Positions 1 to 16,315 are shown, numbered from the stretch's first letter. The stretch is DNA of 64,000 bases from Micromonospora pallida (GCF_900090325.1 NZ_FMHW01000002.1:3783001-3847000); one strand, 5' to 3'. The notes: generated by a model from the letters alone, not told the origin. Translations and numbers: made by a program.

Positions 1-1
1 C

Positions 2-6934
<6,933 letters not shown>

Positions 6935-6936
6935 CC

Positions 6937-6964
6937 GTGGGGCCGCCGGGCCCGGCGGCCCCAC
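6937..6964 (+). terminator. 28-bp perfect GC palindrome just after the PKS stop
   Basis: Arms of 14 bases (GTGGGGCCGCCGGG and its complement) meet with no spacer, two bases after the PKS stop codon. It can form a very stable stem on either strand and probably ends PKS transcription. No U tract follows. Confidence 0.6.
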
Positions 6965-7118
6965 CGCGCCCGGCCGGGACGGCGACGTCCGCCCGGCCGG
7001 GCGCGGGCGGCAGGACCAGGCCCGGGCCTCGTCGAGGCCGCCCCGGGCCGGTCGGTGGAGAAAACGGCGGCGGGACCTCGGCAGTCGGCGACGTACCCGT
7101 CCCCCACTGCCGGCCCGG

Positions 7119-7214
7119 GCCGAACGCGAAGAGACCGCCCAGGTCGAACGCGAAGAGACGGCCCGGGCCGAACGCGAGGAGACCGCCGGGGCCGAACGCG
7201 AAGAGACCGCCCGG
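7119..7214 (+). repeat. Four tandem 24-bp repeats between PKS and SARP genes
   Basis: Four adjacent units of 24 bases (consensus gaacgcgaagagaccgcccg with flanks) lie in the convergent gap 6935-7383. Each unit keeps any frame open. One plus-strand frame reads an eight-residue EREETARA-like repeat, but no convincing start or RBS was found. The rest of the gap shows no gene. Confidence 0.75.
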
Positions 7215-7383
7215 GTGCCGGGTGGCCGCGCGGTGTGCGCGGCACTGGTCACACGGACGGTCCGATATCGCGGCCCGAACCCGTCGGTCCGATGACGGTC
7301 GCCGGCCCCGGGGTGGGTCACCGCCCACCAGCCGGGGTTGGCCGACCGGCCCCGAGATCGGGTCCGGTCGCCGCCGAGACGTC

Positions 7384-8274
7384 CTACTGCACCGCACCGA
7401 CCTGCCGGTGCTCCAACCGCCGCTGCCGGGGAATCGACATCGCCAGCGACTCCAGCCCGATGGGCGGCGGTCCGGCCTCGCTGAGGCTCGGGTCGCCCTC
7501 GAGGATGGCCCGGTGCAACCGCTGGAGGTCGCCCGACGGGTCCACCCCCAGCTCCGCCACCAGGGCCTTGCGTGCCCCCTGGTAGACGCCGAGCGCCTCG
7601 GAGCGGCGCCCGGCCCGGTAGAGCGCCAGCATCAGCTTCGCCTGGAACCCCTCGTGGGTGGGCTGCCGCGCGGAGAGTCCGACCAGCTCGCTGAGGAGTT
7701 CGTGGTGGCGCCCCAGCAGCAGGTCCGCCTCGATGCGCAACTCCAGGGCGCTCTTGCTCATCTCCTCCAGCCGGAGCACCTCCACCTGGAGGATGGGTCC
7801 CGGCGTTACGTCCACCAGCGCCGGCCCCCGCCAGAGCGCCAGCGCATCGCGGAGAATCCGGGCCGCGGCCTCCGTACGACCGCTCTCGAGCGCCGCGCGG
7901 CCCTGCGCCACGAGTTGCTCGAAGCGCAGCGAGTCGAGCGCCTCCGGGGCGAGCGACAGCATGTAGCCGCCGGCGAACGTCCGCAGTTCGGACGTCGGCG
8001 TGGAGTCCAGCCCGGCGGCAACCGGCTGTGGGACGAGTGCCCGCTGGAGATGTTTGCGGAGTTGGTAGACGTAGGTCTGGAGCGTGGTGGTGACGCTGGT
8101 GGGCGGACTGTTCTCCCACAGTTCTTCGATAATTTGTTCGTTACGGACGACTCGATTGGCACAAATAGCGAGAAGCGCGAGCACCCGACGCGGTTTTGGC
8201 GCCGTTGGCGTCATATCCATTTGGCCGACATGAACCGACAAGGGACCGAGCACGTTGATCTGCAATGCTGTCAC
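7384..8274 (-). CDS. SARP/AfsR-type transcriptional activator
   Basis: This 296-residue protein has the small SARP layout: an OmpR-like winged helix (about 1-95, opening INVLGPLSV, with KPRRVLALLAICANRVV and LQTYVYQLRKHL) followed by a BTAD helical domain (about 100-245, LRFEQLVAQGRAALESG). SARPs bind direct repeats at promoters and activate cluster genes. It converges on the PKS gene, so it is probably the cluster-situated activator. The GTG start has AGAAGG only two bases away, which is tight, but the N-terminus matches the family. A C-terminal tail after residue 250 is basic and shows no known domain. No ATPase/TPR extension is present, so it is not a large AfsR type. Confidence 0.93.
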   Translation of the reverse strand: MTALQINVLGPLSVHVGQMDMTPTAPKPRRVLALLAICANRVVRNEQIIEELWENSPPTSVTTTLQTYVYQLRKHLQRALVPQPVAAGLDSTPTSELRTFAGGYMLSLAPEALDSLRFEQLVAQGRAALESGRTEAAARILRDALALWRGPALVDVTPGPILQVEVLRLEEMSKSALELRIEADLLLGRHHELLSELVGLSARQPTHEGFQAKLMLALYRAGRRSEALGVYQGARKALVAELGVDPSGDLQRLHRAILEGDPSLSEAGPPPIGLESLAMSIPRQRRLEHRQVGAVQ

Positions 8275-8304
8275 ATCCTTCTCTACGCCCTTGAGCCCTG
8301 ACTC

Positions 8305-8340
8305 AGATAATGTCAGCGCAATTCCTGAACGAATTCAGGA
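8305..8340 (-). promoter_or_regulatory. Putative SARP promoter with an 18-bp palindrome
   Basis: Upstream of the SARP start on the minus strand there is TTATCT (8305-8310) as a possible -10 and TTCGTT 17 bases away as a possible -35. A perfect palindrome TCCTGAA-N4-TTCAGGA (8323-8340) covers the -35 side, so a repressor or autoregulator could act here. The spacing is seen; the function is inferred. Confidence 0.4.
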
Positions 8341-9646
8341 CCATTTCCCCGTCAGGACATCCCCAGTTCACACACATACCTGACAGCTTGATGGGCGTGA
8401 CAATAAGTGAACCATGCGCTACTTGATGTAGCGCCAGGCATCGATACGCACAGCGGAATTCGCAGCGACGGGGCGCCCCCCAGCTGCCGCCTCTTGCCAT
8501 CGTTACTCAGCGAGACATCACGGTTGCTCAAGGTGACACCTAGCAGCCCCCCAGCTCCGATGGTCAACCATTGACTGAATCATCGATTGTCGGATCAAAT
8601 ATTTCCGAGTGGGACAACACCCGTCACACTGATCAAACCAATCGATGCATGCCTCTGTTCCTCACTATGCCCCATTGCAGGTTGCCGCACAAGCATGCAC
8701 AGAATCCTAGAAGCTTTCGAGCCGGCTTCGAGGCACCCATGCATTGTTGGGCCAGGCTTCACAGGATGTAGTGAAATTGCGCGCGGCACCCCAGGCCGGA
8801 GCAACCTCAATTACACCTGTCGGCGGGGCGGCGTGGCCGTCGCAAATCGCTCACCAGGGAGCGTTTGCGCTGATCATGAGGGCACGCCGGGGGGCGCACC
8901 GGGGGCGCGCGGCACCCGGGGGCGGCCCGCCGGGTCCGCCGACAACCACCTTCTGGTCCGATCCTGGGCGTATACGATCGGTAGTGTTCGATCCTGGCAG
9001 TCCAGGCACGAAGGTCATGTATCGAGAAGATAAACCTGTCAGCTGGCCGACACTTGAGGGTGGCCCTTCCCCCGTCGGACGAGCCGGATCCCCCGACGAG
9101 TACCGCCGCAATCTCCCACAAACCGGCAGACGTCAGCAGAAAGATGGACTTGCCTCCCCAAAACACCCAACCAGGCACATAGGGATCCGGGGAGACGGGA
9201 CCGCCCCGGACGGCCATCCCAGCCTCCCCGCTTTCACCTGCGGAGTCACCCCGCCGGACGGGTGACACCGGCGACCCAGCGGATCGAAGTAACCGGCCGT
9301 CGGCACCGGCCCGAGTCATCCAACCGGAGAGCACCCACCCGCCCGTCGCCTGACACAGACACAGCCCAGGATTCAATCCATGAATGGCGATACCTGGATG
9401 ACTGCTGGTTGTTTTCTGGACAGGCAAAGATGAGCGGAACGTCAGCAGTCCAACACGGGTCCGGACGATCACCGAAAACGAACGGTCGGCTCAATCCACA
9501 CCGACCACCCGATTCCGAAGCGCCGGCGCGACCGCACGGACGGAAGCGCCGCGACCACCGGTCACAGCGGCACGGCACGACAGCATCGTGATCTATTTTG
9601 GACAGTCCTGTTCGGACACCGTCGAGGGGGGTCGACTCGGCGGTGC
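8341..9646. other. 1.3-kb stretch with no supported gene
   Basis: Short open frames occur on both strands, but none has a convincing RBS, codon bias or recognisable protein. The part from about 8290 to 8800 is clearly less GC-rich than its surroundings. It may be regulatory DNA or eroded foreign DNA beside the IS3 remnant. Confidence 0.55.
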
Positions 9647-9976
9647 TCACAGAAGCCGACGCTGCTGATCCAGTTGCGAGGCGAAGAAGGCACTCGCTGC
9701 GGTCAGTATCTCGTTCACCCGGCGGAGTTCGGCGTTCTCGGCCCGGAGCCGTTGCAGCTCCTCCGCCTCGGTCTCCGACAGCCGCTCGGCGCGCGGGTCC
9801 GGTCGCTCGCCGCGCTCGATCTCGTCCTGCCGGATCCAGGTCCGCAGTGCCTCCGGGTGGACGTCGAGATCCCGGGCGAGCTGCACGATCGGGGGCCGTG
9901 GATCGGATTCCCGCCACAGCTCCACCGCGCGGATCCGCAGCTCGTCCGGATACTTCTTGGGCGGCGCCATGAGCAT
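9647..9976 (-). CDS. IS3-family transposase OrfA remnant
   Basis: This 109-residue protein (or 107 from the inner ATG at 9970) is a typical IS3 OrfA. It opens MAPPKKYPDELR, has a helix-turn-helix (RDLDVHPEALRTWI), then a leucine-zipper-like stretch (ETEAEELQRLRAENAELRR) and the usual ending EILTAASAFFASQLDQQ. OrfA binds the element ends and is normally fused to OrfB by a -1 frameshift. No integrase OrfB follows in any minus-strand frame down to 9246. The element is therefore truncated and cannot transpose alone. Confidence 0.88.
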   Translation of the reverse strand: MLMAPPKKYPDELRIRAVELWRESDPRPPIVQLARDLDVHPEALRTWIRQDEIERGERPDPRAERLSETEAEELQRLRAENAELRRVNEILTAASAFFASQLDQQRRLL

Positions 9977-10034
9977 CCCTGCCTCTCGTACTTCCCCGCG
10001 GCTCCGAACCGCACCCGCCGACAGATCCCCGTAA

Positions 10035-10063
10035 GCGGTCCAACCGGCATCCGGCTGGACCGC
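10035..10063. repeat. 29-bp imperfect palindrome upstream of the IS3 remnant
   Basis: GCGGTCCA and TGGACCGC arms (8 bp) enclose CCGG...CCGG. It lies between the OrfA remnant and the MMPL gene, in a 250-base gap that otherwise holds no gene. It could be an element end or an old operator. Confidence 0.4.
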
Positions 10064-10185
10064 CTGCGGCGCGGATCATCGGGGTGAACCGCGTGCGACC
10101 GACTGACCATGTGCTGTAACGCGTCCTCCGGCCGTGGCCCTGGCGGGTCACGGCCGGCGGGTCCGGCGGAGAGCGACCGCCGGGG

Positions 10186-10217
10186 CCGCCGTGGGTCCCG
10201 GACGGGACCCACGGCGG
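10186..10217 (-). terminator. 14-bp perfect hairpin after the MMPL gene
   Basis: The arms CCGCCGTGGGTCCC and GGGACCCACGGCGG are exact complements around a GGAC loop, nine bases past the MMPL stop. A stable intrinsic-type terminator without a U tract is likely. Confidence 0.7.
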
Positions 10218-10226
10218 TAGTCGTCG

Positions 10227-12434
10227 TCAGACCCTGACGGGCTCCCTGACCTCCTCACGGGTGGGCTCTTCGGCATCGACATCGGCATCTGCGCCGGCGC
10301 CGGGGTGCTCCAGGGCGACCCGGGGCAGGGCCCGCCGGAGCAGGCGCGGCAGCCACCACGCCTTCCGCCCGAAGATCTGCATCAGGGCGGGCAGGATCAG
10401 ACAGCCGATGAGCAGGGCGTCGGCGAGGATCGCGACCGCCAGCCCGAGCCCGAACTGCTGGAGCATCCGGGTGGGGCTGAGCATGAAGGCGGCGAAGACC
10501 ACCACCATGATGGCACCGGCCGCGGTCACCACCTTCCCGGTCGTCGCGATGCCCTCCCGGATCGCCTCGGTCGGGTCCTTGCTCCGCTCCCATTCCTCCT
10601 GCATCCGGGAGAGCAGGAAGACCTGGTAGTCCATGGAGAGACCGAAGGCCACCGCGAAGATCATGACCGGCACGTACGCCTCGATCGGGCCCGGCTCGAC
10701 GCCGAGTCGTCCGTCCTGGAAGACCAGGGTCATGACGCCCAGCGCCACGCCCACGCTGAGCACGTTGAGCACCGCTGCGAAGAGCGGGATCAGCAGCGAC
10801 CGGAAGACCAGGACGAGCAGGAGCGTGGAAAGGCCGACCACGACGAGCACGAAGATCGGCATCTTGGCCGCCACCGCCTCGGAGAAGTCGACCGTGGCGG
10901 CGGTGCTGCCACCGATCAGGTACCTGGCGCCGGTCTCCTCCGCCACCGGCGGCAGCACGTTCTCCCGCAGCCGGTCGACCAGGTCCATGGTTTCCTGGTC
11001 CTGCGGCTTGGACTCGGGCAGGACGATGATCAGCGACAGGTTCTCGCCGATCGCGTTCGGCGGGACGGCGGTGGCCACGCCCTCGGTCGAGGCGATGGCG
11101 CTCTGGGCGCGGGCCGCATCCTCCGGGCTGCCGTCGGCGAGCACGATCAGCGGCCCGTTGAAGCCCGGCCCGAAGCCCTCGGCCAGCAGGTCGTACGCCT
11201 GACGGCTGTGGGTGGACTCCGGGTCGTTGCCGGCGTCGGCGAAGCCCAGGTTCATGTTCACCACGGGAACCGCGAGGGCCACCAGGATGCCCAGCGGCAC
11301 CAGCGCGTTCAGCCAGCGGTACTTCTGCACCCAGGTGACCCAGCGGCGCCACTGCGCGCCCTCGGCGCCGCGCCCCTTCGCCAGCCGCTTCTGCACACCC
11401 TTCTCGATCCGGCCACCCACGATCGACAACAGCGCGGGGAGCAGGGTGAGCGACGAGAGCATGGTGACCAGGACAGTCATCGCGACCGCCACCGCGACGC
11501 CCTGCAACGAGCCGAGACCCAGTACGACCAGTCCGATCAGGGCCAGGATGACCGTGCAGCCGGCGAAGAAGACCGTCCGACCGGCGGTGTCCTGGGCGTT
11601 GATCGCCGCCTGCCGCCGTTCCACCCCCTTGAGCAGTTCGGAGCGGTACCGGGAGAAGATCAGCAGGGCGTAGTCGATGCCGACGCCCAGGCCGACCAGC
11701 ATCATCAGCGGCGCGGTGAAGTCGGCGATGGTCGCCACGTGCGAGGCCAGACCGATCAGGCCGATCGCGGAACCCACGGCGAAGATGGCGATCACCAGCG
11801 GCAGGCTGGCCGCGACGATCGATCCGAACAGGATAACCATGATGACCAGTGCGGCGATCATGCCGGCAAACTCGGCGCCGCCACCGCCGCCCTCCTGCGC
11901 CGCGCGGATCGGCGCGCCGCCGAGTTCCACCCGGAGCCCCTCGCCCTCGGCCTCGCCGGCGGCGTCAATGATCTTGCGGACGTCGTCGGTCGGCACGTCG
12001 GCGGCCTGGCCGTCCAGCGCGACGGTGGCGTAACCGATGGTGCCCTGCTCCGAGATGCCGTAGCCCTCGTACGGGCTCTGCACGCCGGCGACGTGCGGCA
12101 GCTCCTTGACCTCGGCGAGCATCACCTCGATCCGGCCCTGCGTGCCGGGGTCGCGCAACCCGGTTTCGCGCTCGAAGACGATCTGGATCGACTCTCCGGA
12201 CTGCACCGGTGCCCGCTCCTCGAGCAGGTCCAGGGACTTCTGGGATTCGGTACCCGGCAGCGAGAAGTCGTTACGGTAGTCACTGCCCACGGCCTGGGCG
12301 GCGACGGTGACCCCCGCCAGCACGAGCACCCACAGCACCACCGCGATCCAGCGACGCCGGTACGCCCAGCCGCCCAGCCGTTCGAAGGCACTCGGGCGCC
12401 GTGTCGACGGCGCGTCGGCGGAAGATCTGGTCAT
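10227..12434 (-). CDS. MMPL/RND-superfamily membrane transporter
   Basis: The 735-residue protein has the MMPL double topology. A first transmembrane helix (about 30-50, WIAVVLWVLVLAGVTVAAQ) is followed by a large extracytoplasmic loop, a helix bundle (about 190-345), a second helix and loop (about 375-520), and a second bundle (about 525-700). It carries family features such as SDYRNDFSLPGTESQ and GLGVGIDYALLIFSRYR; the second bundle has AFGLSMDYQVFLLSRM. These proton-driven pumps export lipids, siderophores or drugs. AGGAGG lies 10 bases before the ATG. It is divergent from the multicopper oxidase. The substrate is unknown. Confidence 0.95.
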   Translation of the reverse strand: MTRSSADAPSTRRPSAFERLGGWAYRRRWIAVVLWVLVLAGVTVAAQAVGSDYRNDFSLPGTESQKSLDLLEERAPVQSGESIQIVFERETGLRDPGTQGRIEVMLAEVKELPHVAGVQSPYEGYGISEQGTIGYATVALDGQAADVPTDDVRKIIDAAGEAEGEGLRVELGGAPIRAAQEGGGGGAEFAGMIAALVIMVILFGSIVAASLPLVIAIFAVGSAIGLIGLASHVATIADFTAPLMMLVGLGVGIDYALLIFSRYRSELLKGVERRQAAINAQDTAGRTVFFAGCTVILALIGLVVLGLGSLQGVAVAVAMTVLVTMLSSLTLLPALLSIVGGRIEKGVQKRLAKGRGAEGAQWRRWVTWVQKYRWLNALVPLGILVALAVPVVNMNLGFADAGNDPESTHSRQAYDLLAEGFGPGFNGPLIVLADGSPEDAARAQSAIASTEGVATAVPPNAIGENLSLIIVLPESKPQDQETMDLVDRLRENVLPPVAEETGARYLIGGSTAATVDFSEAVAAKMPIFVLVVVGLSTLLLVLVFRSLLIPLFAAVLNVLSVGVALGVMTLVFQDGRLGVEPGPIEAYVPVMIFAVAFGLSMDYQVFLLSRMQEEWERSKDPTEAIREGIATTGKVVTAAGAIMVVVFAAFMLSPTRMLQQFGLGLAVAILADALLIGCLILPALMQIFGRKAWWLPRLLRRALPRVALEHPGAGADADVDAEEPTREEVREPVRV

Positions 12435-12471
12435 CAGAGCTCGACCTCCTGAGACTCACGACTCAGATAGA

Positions 12472-12492
12472 TAGCTTGTCTACTTGTAGCTA
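12472..12492 (-). promoter_or_regulatory. Possible operator before the MMPL gene
   Basis: TAGCT and AGCTA arms enclose CTTGT direct repeats in the AT-rich leader about 40 bases before the MMPL start. Such sites upstream of MMPL pumps often bind TetR or MarR repressors. No such repressor gene is adjacent, so the call is tentative. Confidence 0.3.
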
Positions 12493-12708
12493 GGCCACAC
12501 CGTAACAGGGGTATCCGTAGCCGTACTACATCTTCGGTCGCATGACGCCCATGTTCCGCCCATGCCAGGCCCAGACCCCGAGACATCAGGAGACAGGTAT
12601 GGATATATGCTCAGGGTTCCCGATTCCTGCCGCTGACCTGCGGCGGAACGCCTGCCCGACACCCTGCCCTGCCCCGGCACGACCCGCCGTCCTCAGCCCG
12701 GATCAGGG

Positions 12709-12734
12709 GGAACCCTGCGTTTCCCCTGGGGTTC
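12709..12734. promoter_or_regulatory. Inverted repeat GGAACCC-N12-GGGTTCC in the divergent gap
   Basis: It sits 81 bases before the multicopper oxidase start in the 380-base divergent region 12435-12814. It may be a regulator site for the oxidase. A clear -10/-35 pair was not resolved, and no gene is seen in the gap. Confidence 0.3.
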
Positions 12735-12814
12735 CGAGATCAGGTGGACGTCATACGGATAGACAGTCAGGCTACGGGTGTACCGACCCCTTGATACCCC
12801 AGAGGTGATTGCCC

Positions 12815-14347
12815 ATGCGCCCGCTCCGGCGAGTGCTGATCGTCGCCACGGTCGCCGTGGTGCTGCTCTGTTCGGCCGGTGTGGCCGGAGTGGCCTGGAT
12901 GTTCAACTCCAAGACCATCTCCACCGCCGGCGAGATCGAGTTCGTCCACGCGCTACCGGTGCCACCGCTCGCCCCCTCCACAGTGGATGGACAGGGACGG
13001 CGGGTCTTCGAGCTGCGAGCCCAGACCGGACGGCACGACTTCGGTGACCGCACCGCCGACACCTGGGGCTTCAACGGGGCGTACCTCGGCCCGACCCTGC
13101 GCGCGGCCCGTGGCGAACAGGTCCTGGTGAACATGCACAACGAGCTGGACGAGGAGACGACCGTGCACTGGCACGGCATGCACCTGCCGGCCCGGATGGA
13201 CGGTGGACCGCACCAGATGGTGCCGGCCGGCCAGAGCTGGCACCCCACCTGGAAGGTGGACCAGCCGGCGGCCACGCTCTGGTACCACCCGCACCCGCAC
13301 GGGGAGACCGCCAAGCACGTCTACCGTGGACTCGCCGGCATGTTCATCGTGGACGAGCCGACGAGCTCGGTCGGCGGACTACCCGACCGGTACGGCGTGG
13401 ACGACGTGCCGGTCATCGTGCAGGACAAGCGTTTCTCCCGGAACGGGAACCTCCGCGAGGGCAACACGCTGTTCAGCAGCGTCGGCCTGATCGGCGACAC
13501 GATCGTGGTCAACGGTGCTACCGCCCCGTACCTGGACGTCACCACGGAACGGATCCGCCTCCGGGTGCTCAACGCCTCCAACGCTCGGGTCTTCGACTTC
13601 GGCTTCGCCGATGACCGGGAGTTCGCCCTGGTCGGCACGGACGGCGGCCTGCTCACCCAGCCGTACCGGATGAAGAAGGTCATGCTGTCCCCCGGTGAGC
13701 GGGCGGAGATCGTGGTCGACGTCCGTCCCGGCGAGCGGACGGTGCTGCGCAGCTTCGCGCCGGATCTCGGCGCGGACAGCATGACCGAGCGGCTCAACGG
13801 CGGCGAGGACACCTTCGACGTCCTCGAGTTGCGTGCGGCCGACCGGCTCGAGGAGAGCCCCGAGCTGCCGTCCCGACTCGCCGACATCCCCCGGCTGGAC
13901 CCGAAGGAGGCGGCCGAGACCCGGAAATTCACGTTGAGCGGTACCCGGATCAACGGCGAAGCCATGGACATGGACCGGATCGACCTCACGGTCACCAAGG
14001 GCACCACCGAGGTGTGGGAGCTGACGAGCCAGGAGGCCCTCCAGCACAACTTCCACGTCCACGACGTCCAGTTCCAGGTGATCGACGTCGCCGGGGCCAA
14101 GCCCCCGCCGCACCTGAGCGGCTGGAAGGACACGCTGTACCTGCGCCCGAACACGAAGTTCCGGATCATTGCCCGGTTCGCCGACCACTCCGACCCGAAC
14201 ATGCCGTACATGTACCACTGCCACATCCTGTACCACGAGGACGAGGGGATGATGGGCCAGTTCGTGGTGGTCGAGCCGGGGCAGAAGGCCGGCACCCCGG
14301 GCGGTAACCACGGCGGGCACGGCGGCGGGCACCAGGGACACGGCTGA
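12815..14347 (+). CDS. Secreted multicopper oxidase
   Basis: The 510-residue protein starts at ATG 12815, seven bases after AGAGGTG; an in-frame TTG six bases upstream is less likely. An N-terminal hydrophobic signal or anchor (about 7-28) is followed by three cupredoxin domains. All four copper motifs are present: HWHGMH (about 118), YHPHPHG (about 156), HNFHVH (about 411) and HCHILYHEDEGMM (about 468), giving T1, T2 and T3 ligands with a methionine axial position. The C-terminus is a His/Gly-rich tail (GGHGGGHQGHG) that could bind copper. It is probably a CueO/CotA-like laccase acting outside the membrane in copper tolerance. Convergent with the flavin oxidase gene, separated by a strong terminator. 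Confidence 0.95.
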   Translation: MRPLRRVLIVATVAVVLLCSAGVAGVAWMFNSKTISTAGEIEFVHALPVPPLAPSTVDGQGRRVFELRAQTGRHDFGDRTADTWGFNGAYLGPTLRAARGEQVLVNMHNELDEETTVHWHGMHLPARMDGGPHQMVPAGQSWHPTWKVDQPAATLWYHPHPHGETAKHVYRGLAGMFIVDEPTSSVGGLPDRYGVDDVPVIVQDKRFSRNGNLREGNTLFSSVGLIGDTIVVNGATAPYLDVTTERIRLRVLNASNARVFDFGFADDREFALVGTDGGLLTQPYRMKKVMLSPGERAEIVVDVRPGERTVLRSFAPDLGADSMTERLNGGEDTFDVLELRAADRLEESPELPSRLADIPRLDPKEAAETRKFTLSGTRINGEAMDMDRIDLTVTKGTTEVWELTSQEALQHNFHVHDVQFQVIDVAGAKPPPHLSGWKDTLYLRPNTKFRIIARFADHSDPNMPYMYHCHILYHEDEGMMGQFVVVEPGQKAGTPGGNHGGHGGGHQGHG

Positions 14348-14371
14348 CCTACGCCCCGACGGCGAACGACA

Positions 14372-14409
14372 CGACGCCGGCCCTCCCCCGTCGGGGAGGG
14401 CCGGCGTCG
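14372..14409. terminator. 17-bp perfect hairpin between convergent genes
   Basis: The arms CGACGCCGGCCCTCCCC and its exact complement surround a CGTC loop. It lies between the ends of the multicopper oxidase (plus) and the flavin oxidase (minus) and probably ends transcription from both sides. Confidence 0.8.
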
Positions 14410-14432
14410 GTCGTCAGGGCGGCGGTCGGGGC

Positions 14433-16031
14433 TCAGGGGCCTGGGGGAATGTTGTGGTTGCGGTGGAAGATGTTCTCCGGGTCGTAGATCCGCTTGAGGG
14501 CGGCCAACCGGCCCAGATCCGCCGGGCGGTACGCGGCCATCGTCCGGCTCGGGTCGCTGAGGAGGTTCAGCAACACCCCACCGGTGGCGTACGGGCGCAG
14601 CCGCCGGGCGAACGCCGCCAGATAGCCCCGGGCGACCGGCAGTTGCGCGGCGCACAGGTGCGGGGCGATGGCGATCAGCGCGTACGTCGCGTCCCGGTGG
14701 CCGGACGGCCCACCGTCGGGCAGTGGTCGCCCCATCGCCCCGCCCACGTGCCGCAGGTTGATGGCCGAGATCGGGGAGCGGTTCGTCCCGGGGCCGCCGA
14801 TCTCGGCGAGCAACACGTCGATCAGCTCGTCGCTCATCCCCTGGAACAGGTCGGTGTGTTCGCGGACGATCTGCGGCCTGGGCTGCGGGTCGTCCAGGAC
14901 GGCGGCGGCACCCGGCCAGGTCATCGGGGCGTAACCACCCCACAGGGGCGGGCCGGCCACGGCCAGCAGGGGGGCCAGTGCCCGCCGCCCCCACGCCTCC
15001 GGACCGGTGTGGCACACGCGCAGCGCCACCACCGTCCGGCCGCGCAACGGTTCCGGGACGGTCGCCGCGTCCGGCAGCCGGAGCAGGCTCAACGCGGTGG
15101 TCAGCTCGTCGGGCAGGTCGGCGGCTTGGTCGCGGTGGCACGCCAGGATCTCCCCGGCCCGTTCGCCGGGGAAGTACGCCACCCCGCCGTAGACCTGCCC
15201 GACCGGGTAGAGCCGGAGCAGGAGTTCGGTGGCGACGCCGAAGTTGCCGCCACCGCCGCGCAGCGCCCACCACAGGTCGACGTCGTCGTCGGGGCCGGCG
15301 ACCAGCCGGTTGCCGGCGGCGGTCACCACCTCGGCCCGGAGCAGGCTGTCGGCGGCGAACCCATGCCGGCGGGACAACCAGCCCACCCCGCCGCCCAGGG
15401 TGTACCCGGCCACCCCCACCGCGGGCGAGGAGCCGGAGATCGGGGCCAGCCCGAACCGGGCGGCGGCGGCCACCACGTCTCCCCAGCGGGCACCCCCGCC
15501 GACCCGGGCGGTGGCCCGGACCGGGTCGATGTCGACGTACGCCATCCGGGACAGGTTGAGCAGCACGCCGTCGTCGGTCGGGCGTACCGTGCCGTGTCCG
15601 GTCGCCTGGACCCCGACCGGCACGTCGAACTCGCGGGCGGCGATGACCGCCCGCGCCACGTCGGCCGCGTCGGCCACCTCGGCGACCAGCAGGGGTTGCT
15701 GGTCGAGGTCACGCCGCCAGGCCAGCCGGCCGAGGTCGTAGCCGGTCTCGCCGGGCAGGTGGAGGCGACCGTCGAACTGGTGACGCAGCCGCCGGGCGAC
15801 GGCCTCCGCGCTGCGCGAAGCTGAGCCGTCCGGTGCGGCGTCGAGCATCGGGTCCAGCCTGGGCAACGGCGGGTGGTACTCACCGCCGGGAACGATCGAG
15901 GCGGGGAAGGAGCCGTCGAACAGCGCGGCCTCCTCCGGGGTCACCGGACATCTCCCGGCGCCGGCACGCGGGGCGCGGGTGCAGGAAAACGTGAGTTCCG
16001 GCCGCTTCCGGCCGGTTCTGCGTCGCGTCAT
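14433..16031 (-). CDS. FAD-binding oxidoreductase, berberine-bridge-enzyme-like
   Basis: The 532-residue protein starts at ATG 16031, seven bases after GAAGGGGA. A PCMH-type FAD domain (about 95-290) has ATGHGTV (about 145), whose histidine is the likely covalent FAD attachment, and GGGVGWLSRRHGF. The C-terminal BBE motif reads RIYDPENIFHRNHNIPP. Where bicovalent relatives carry cysteine, this protein has GSSPAVG (about 197), so only the histidine link is expected. These enzymes oxidise alcohols, sugars or natural-product scaffolds. The substrate is not known, and it is too far from the PKS gene to assign to that cluster. Confidence 0.9.
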   Translation of the reverse strand: MTRRRTGRKRPELTFSCTRAPRAGAGRCPVTPEEAALFDGSFPASIVPGGEYHPPLPRLDPMLDAAPDGSASRSAEAVARRLRHQFDGRLHLPGETGYDLGRLAWRRDLDQQPLLVAEVADAADVARAVIAAREFDVPVGVQATGHGTVRPTDDGVLLNLSRMAYVDIDPVRATARVGGGARWGDVVAAAARFGLAPISGSSPAVGVAGYTLGGGVGWLSRRHGFAADSLLRAEVVTAAGNRLVAGPDDDVDLWWALRGGGGNFGVATELLLRLYPVGQVYGGVAYFPGERAGEILACHRDQAADLPDELTTALSLLRLPDAATVPEPLRGRTVVALRVCHTGPEAWGRRALAPLLAVAGPPLWGGYAPMTWPGAAAVLDDPQPRPQIVREHTDLFQGMSDELIDVLLAEIGGPGTNRSPISAINLRHVGGAMGRPLPDGGPSGHRDATYALIAIAPHLCAAQLPVARGYLAAFARRLRPYATGGVLLNLLSDPSRTMAAYRPADLGRLAALKRIYDPENIFHRNHNIPPGP

Positions 16032-16315
16032 GGCCGCATCCCCTTCGTTGCACACCGCATTTTGCATCACGGCACACCGCACCTTGTGTCACCAGATCAT
16101 GACAGAAGGTAAGATAGATCGGAATCGCGAGTCGCTGGAGCGGAAGGGACAACCACGGCAGGAAGTGCCGACACGCCGAGGAGGCCCCTCCCGACGCACG
16201 GCGGGTCGCCGACCGGCTGCGATCCGCATCGGGCGGGACGTGCTGGCCGTCCCGGCGGGTCGCCGATGATCCGTAACTCACACCGATGAAAGGGCCGACC
16301 CGGTCCGGCGGTGGC

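Noticed and set aside
9246..9646. An OrfB transposase downstream of OrfA
   Set aside because: No frame shows the DDE integrase motifs; the stretch is not coding.
10305..12452. A 715-codon plus-strand frame across the MMPL gene
   Set aside because: Rich in His, Asp, Gln and Arg with no recognisable fold; the minus-strand MMPL frame has clear helices and motifs.
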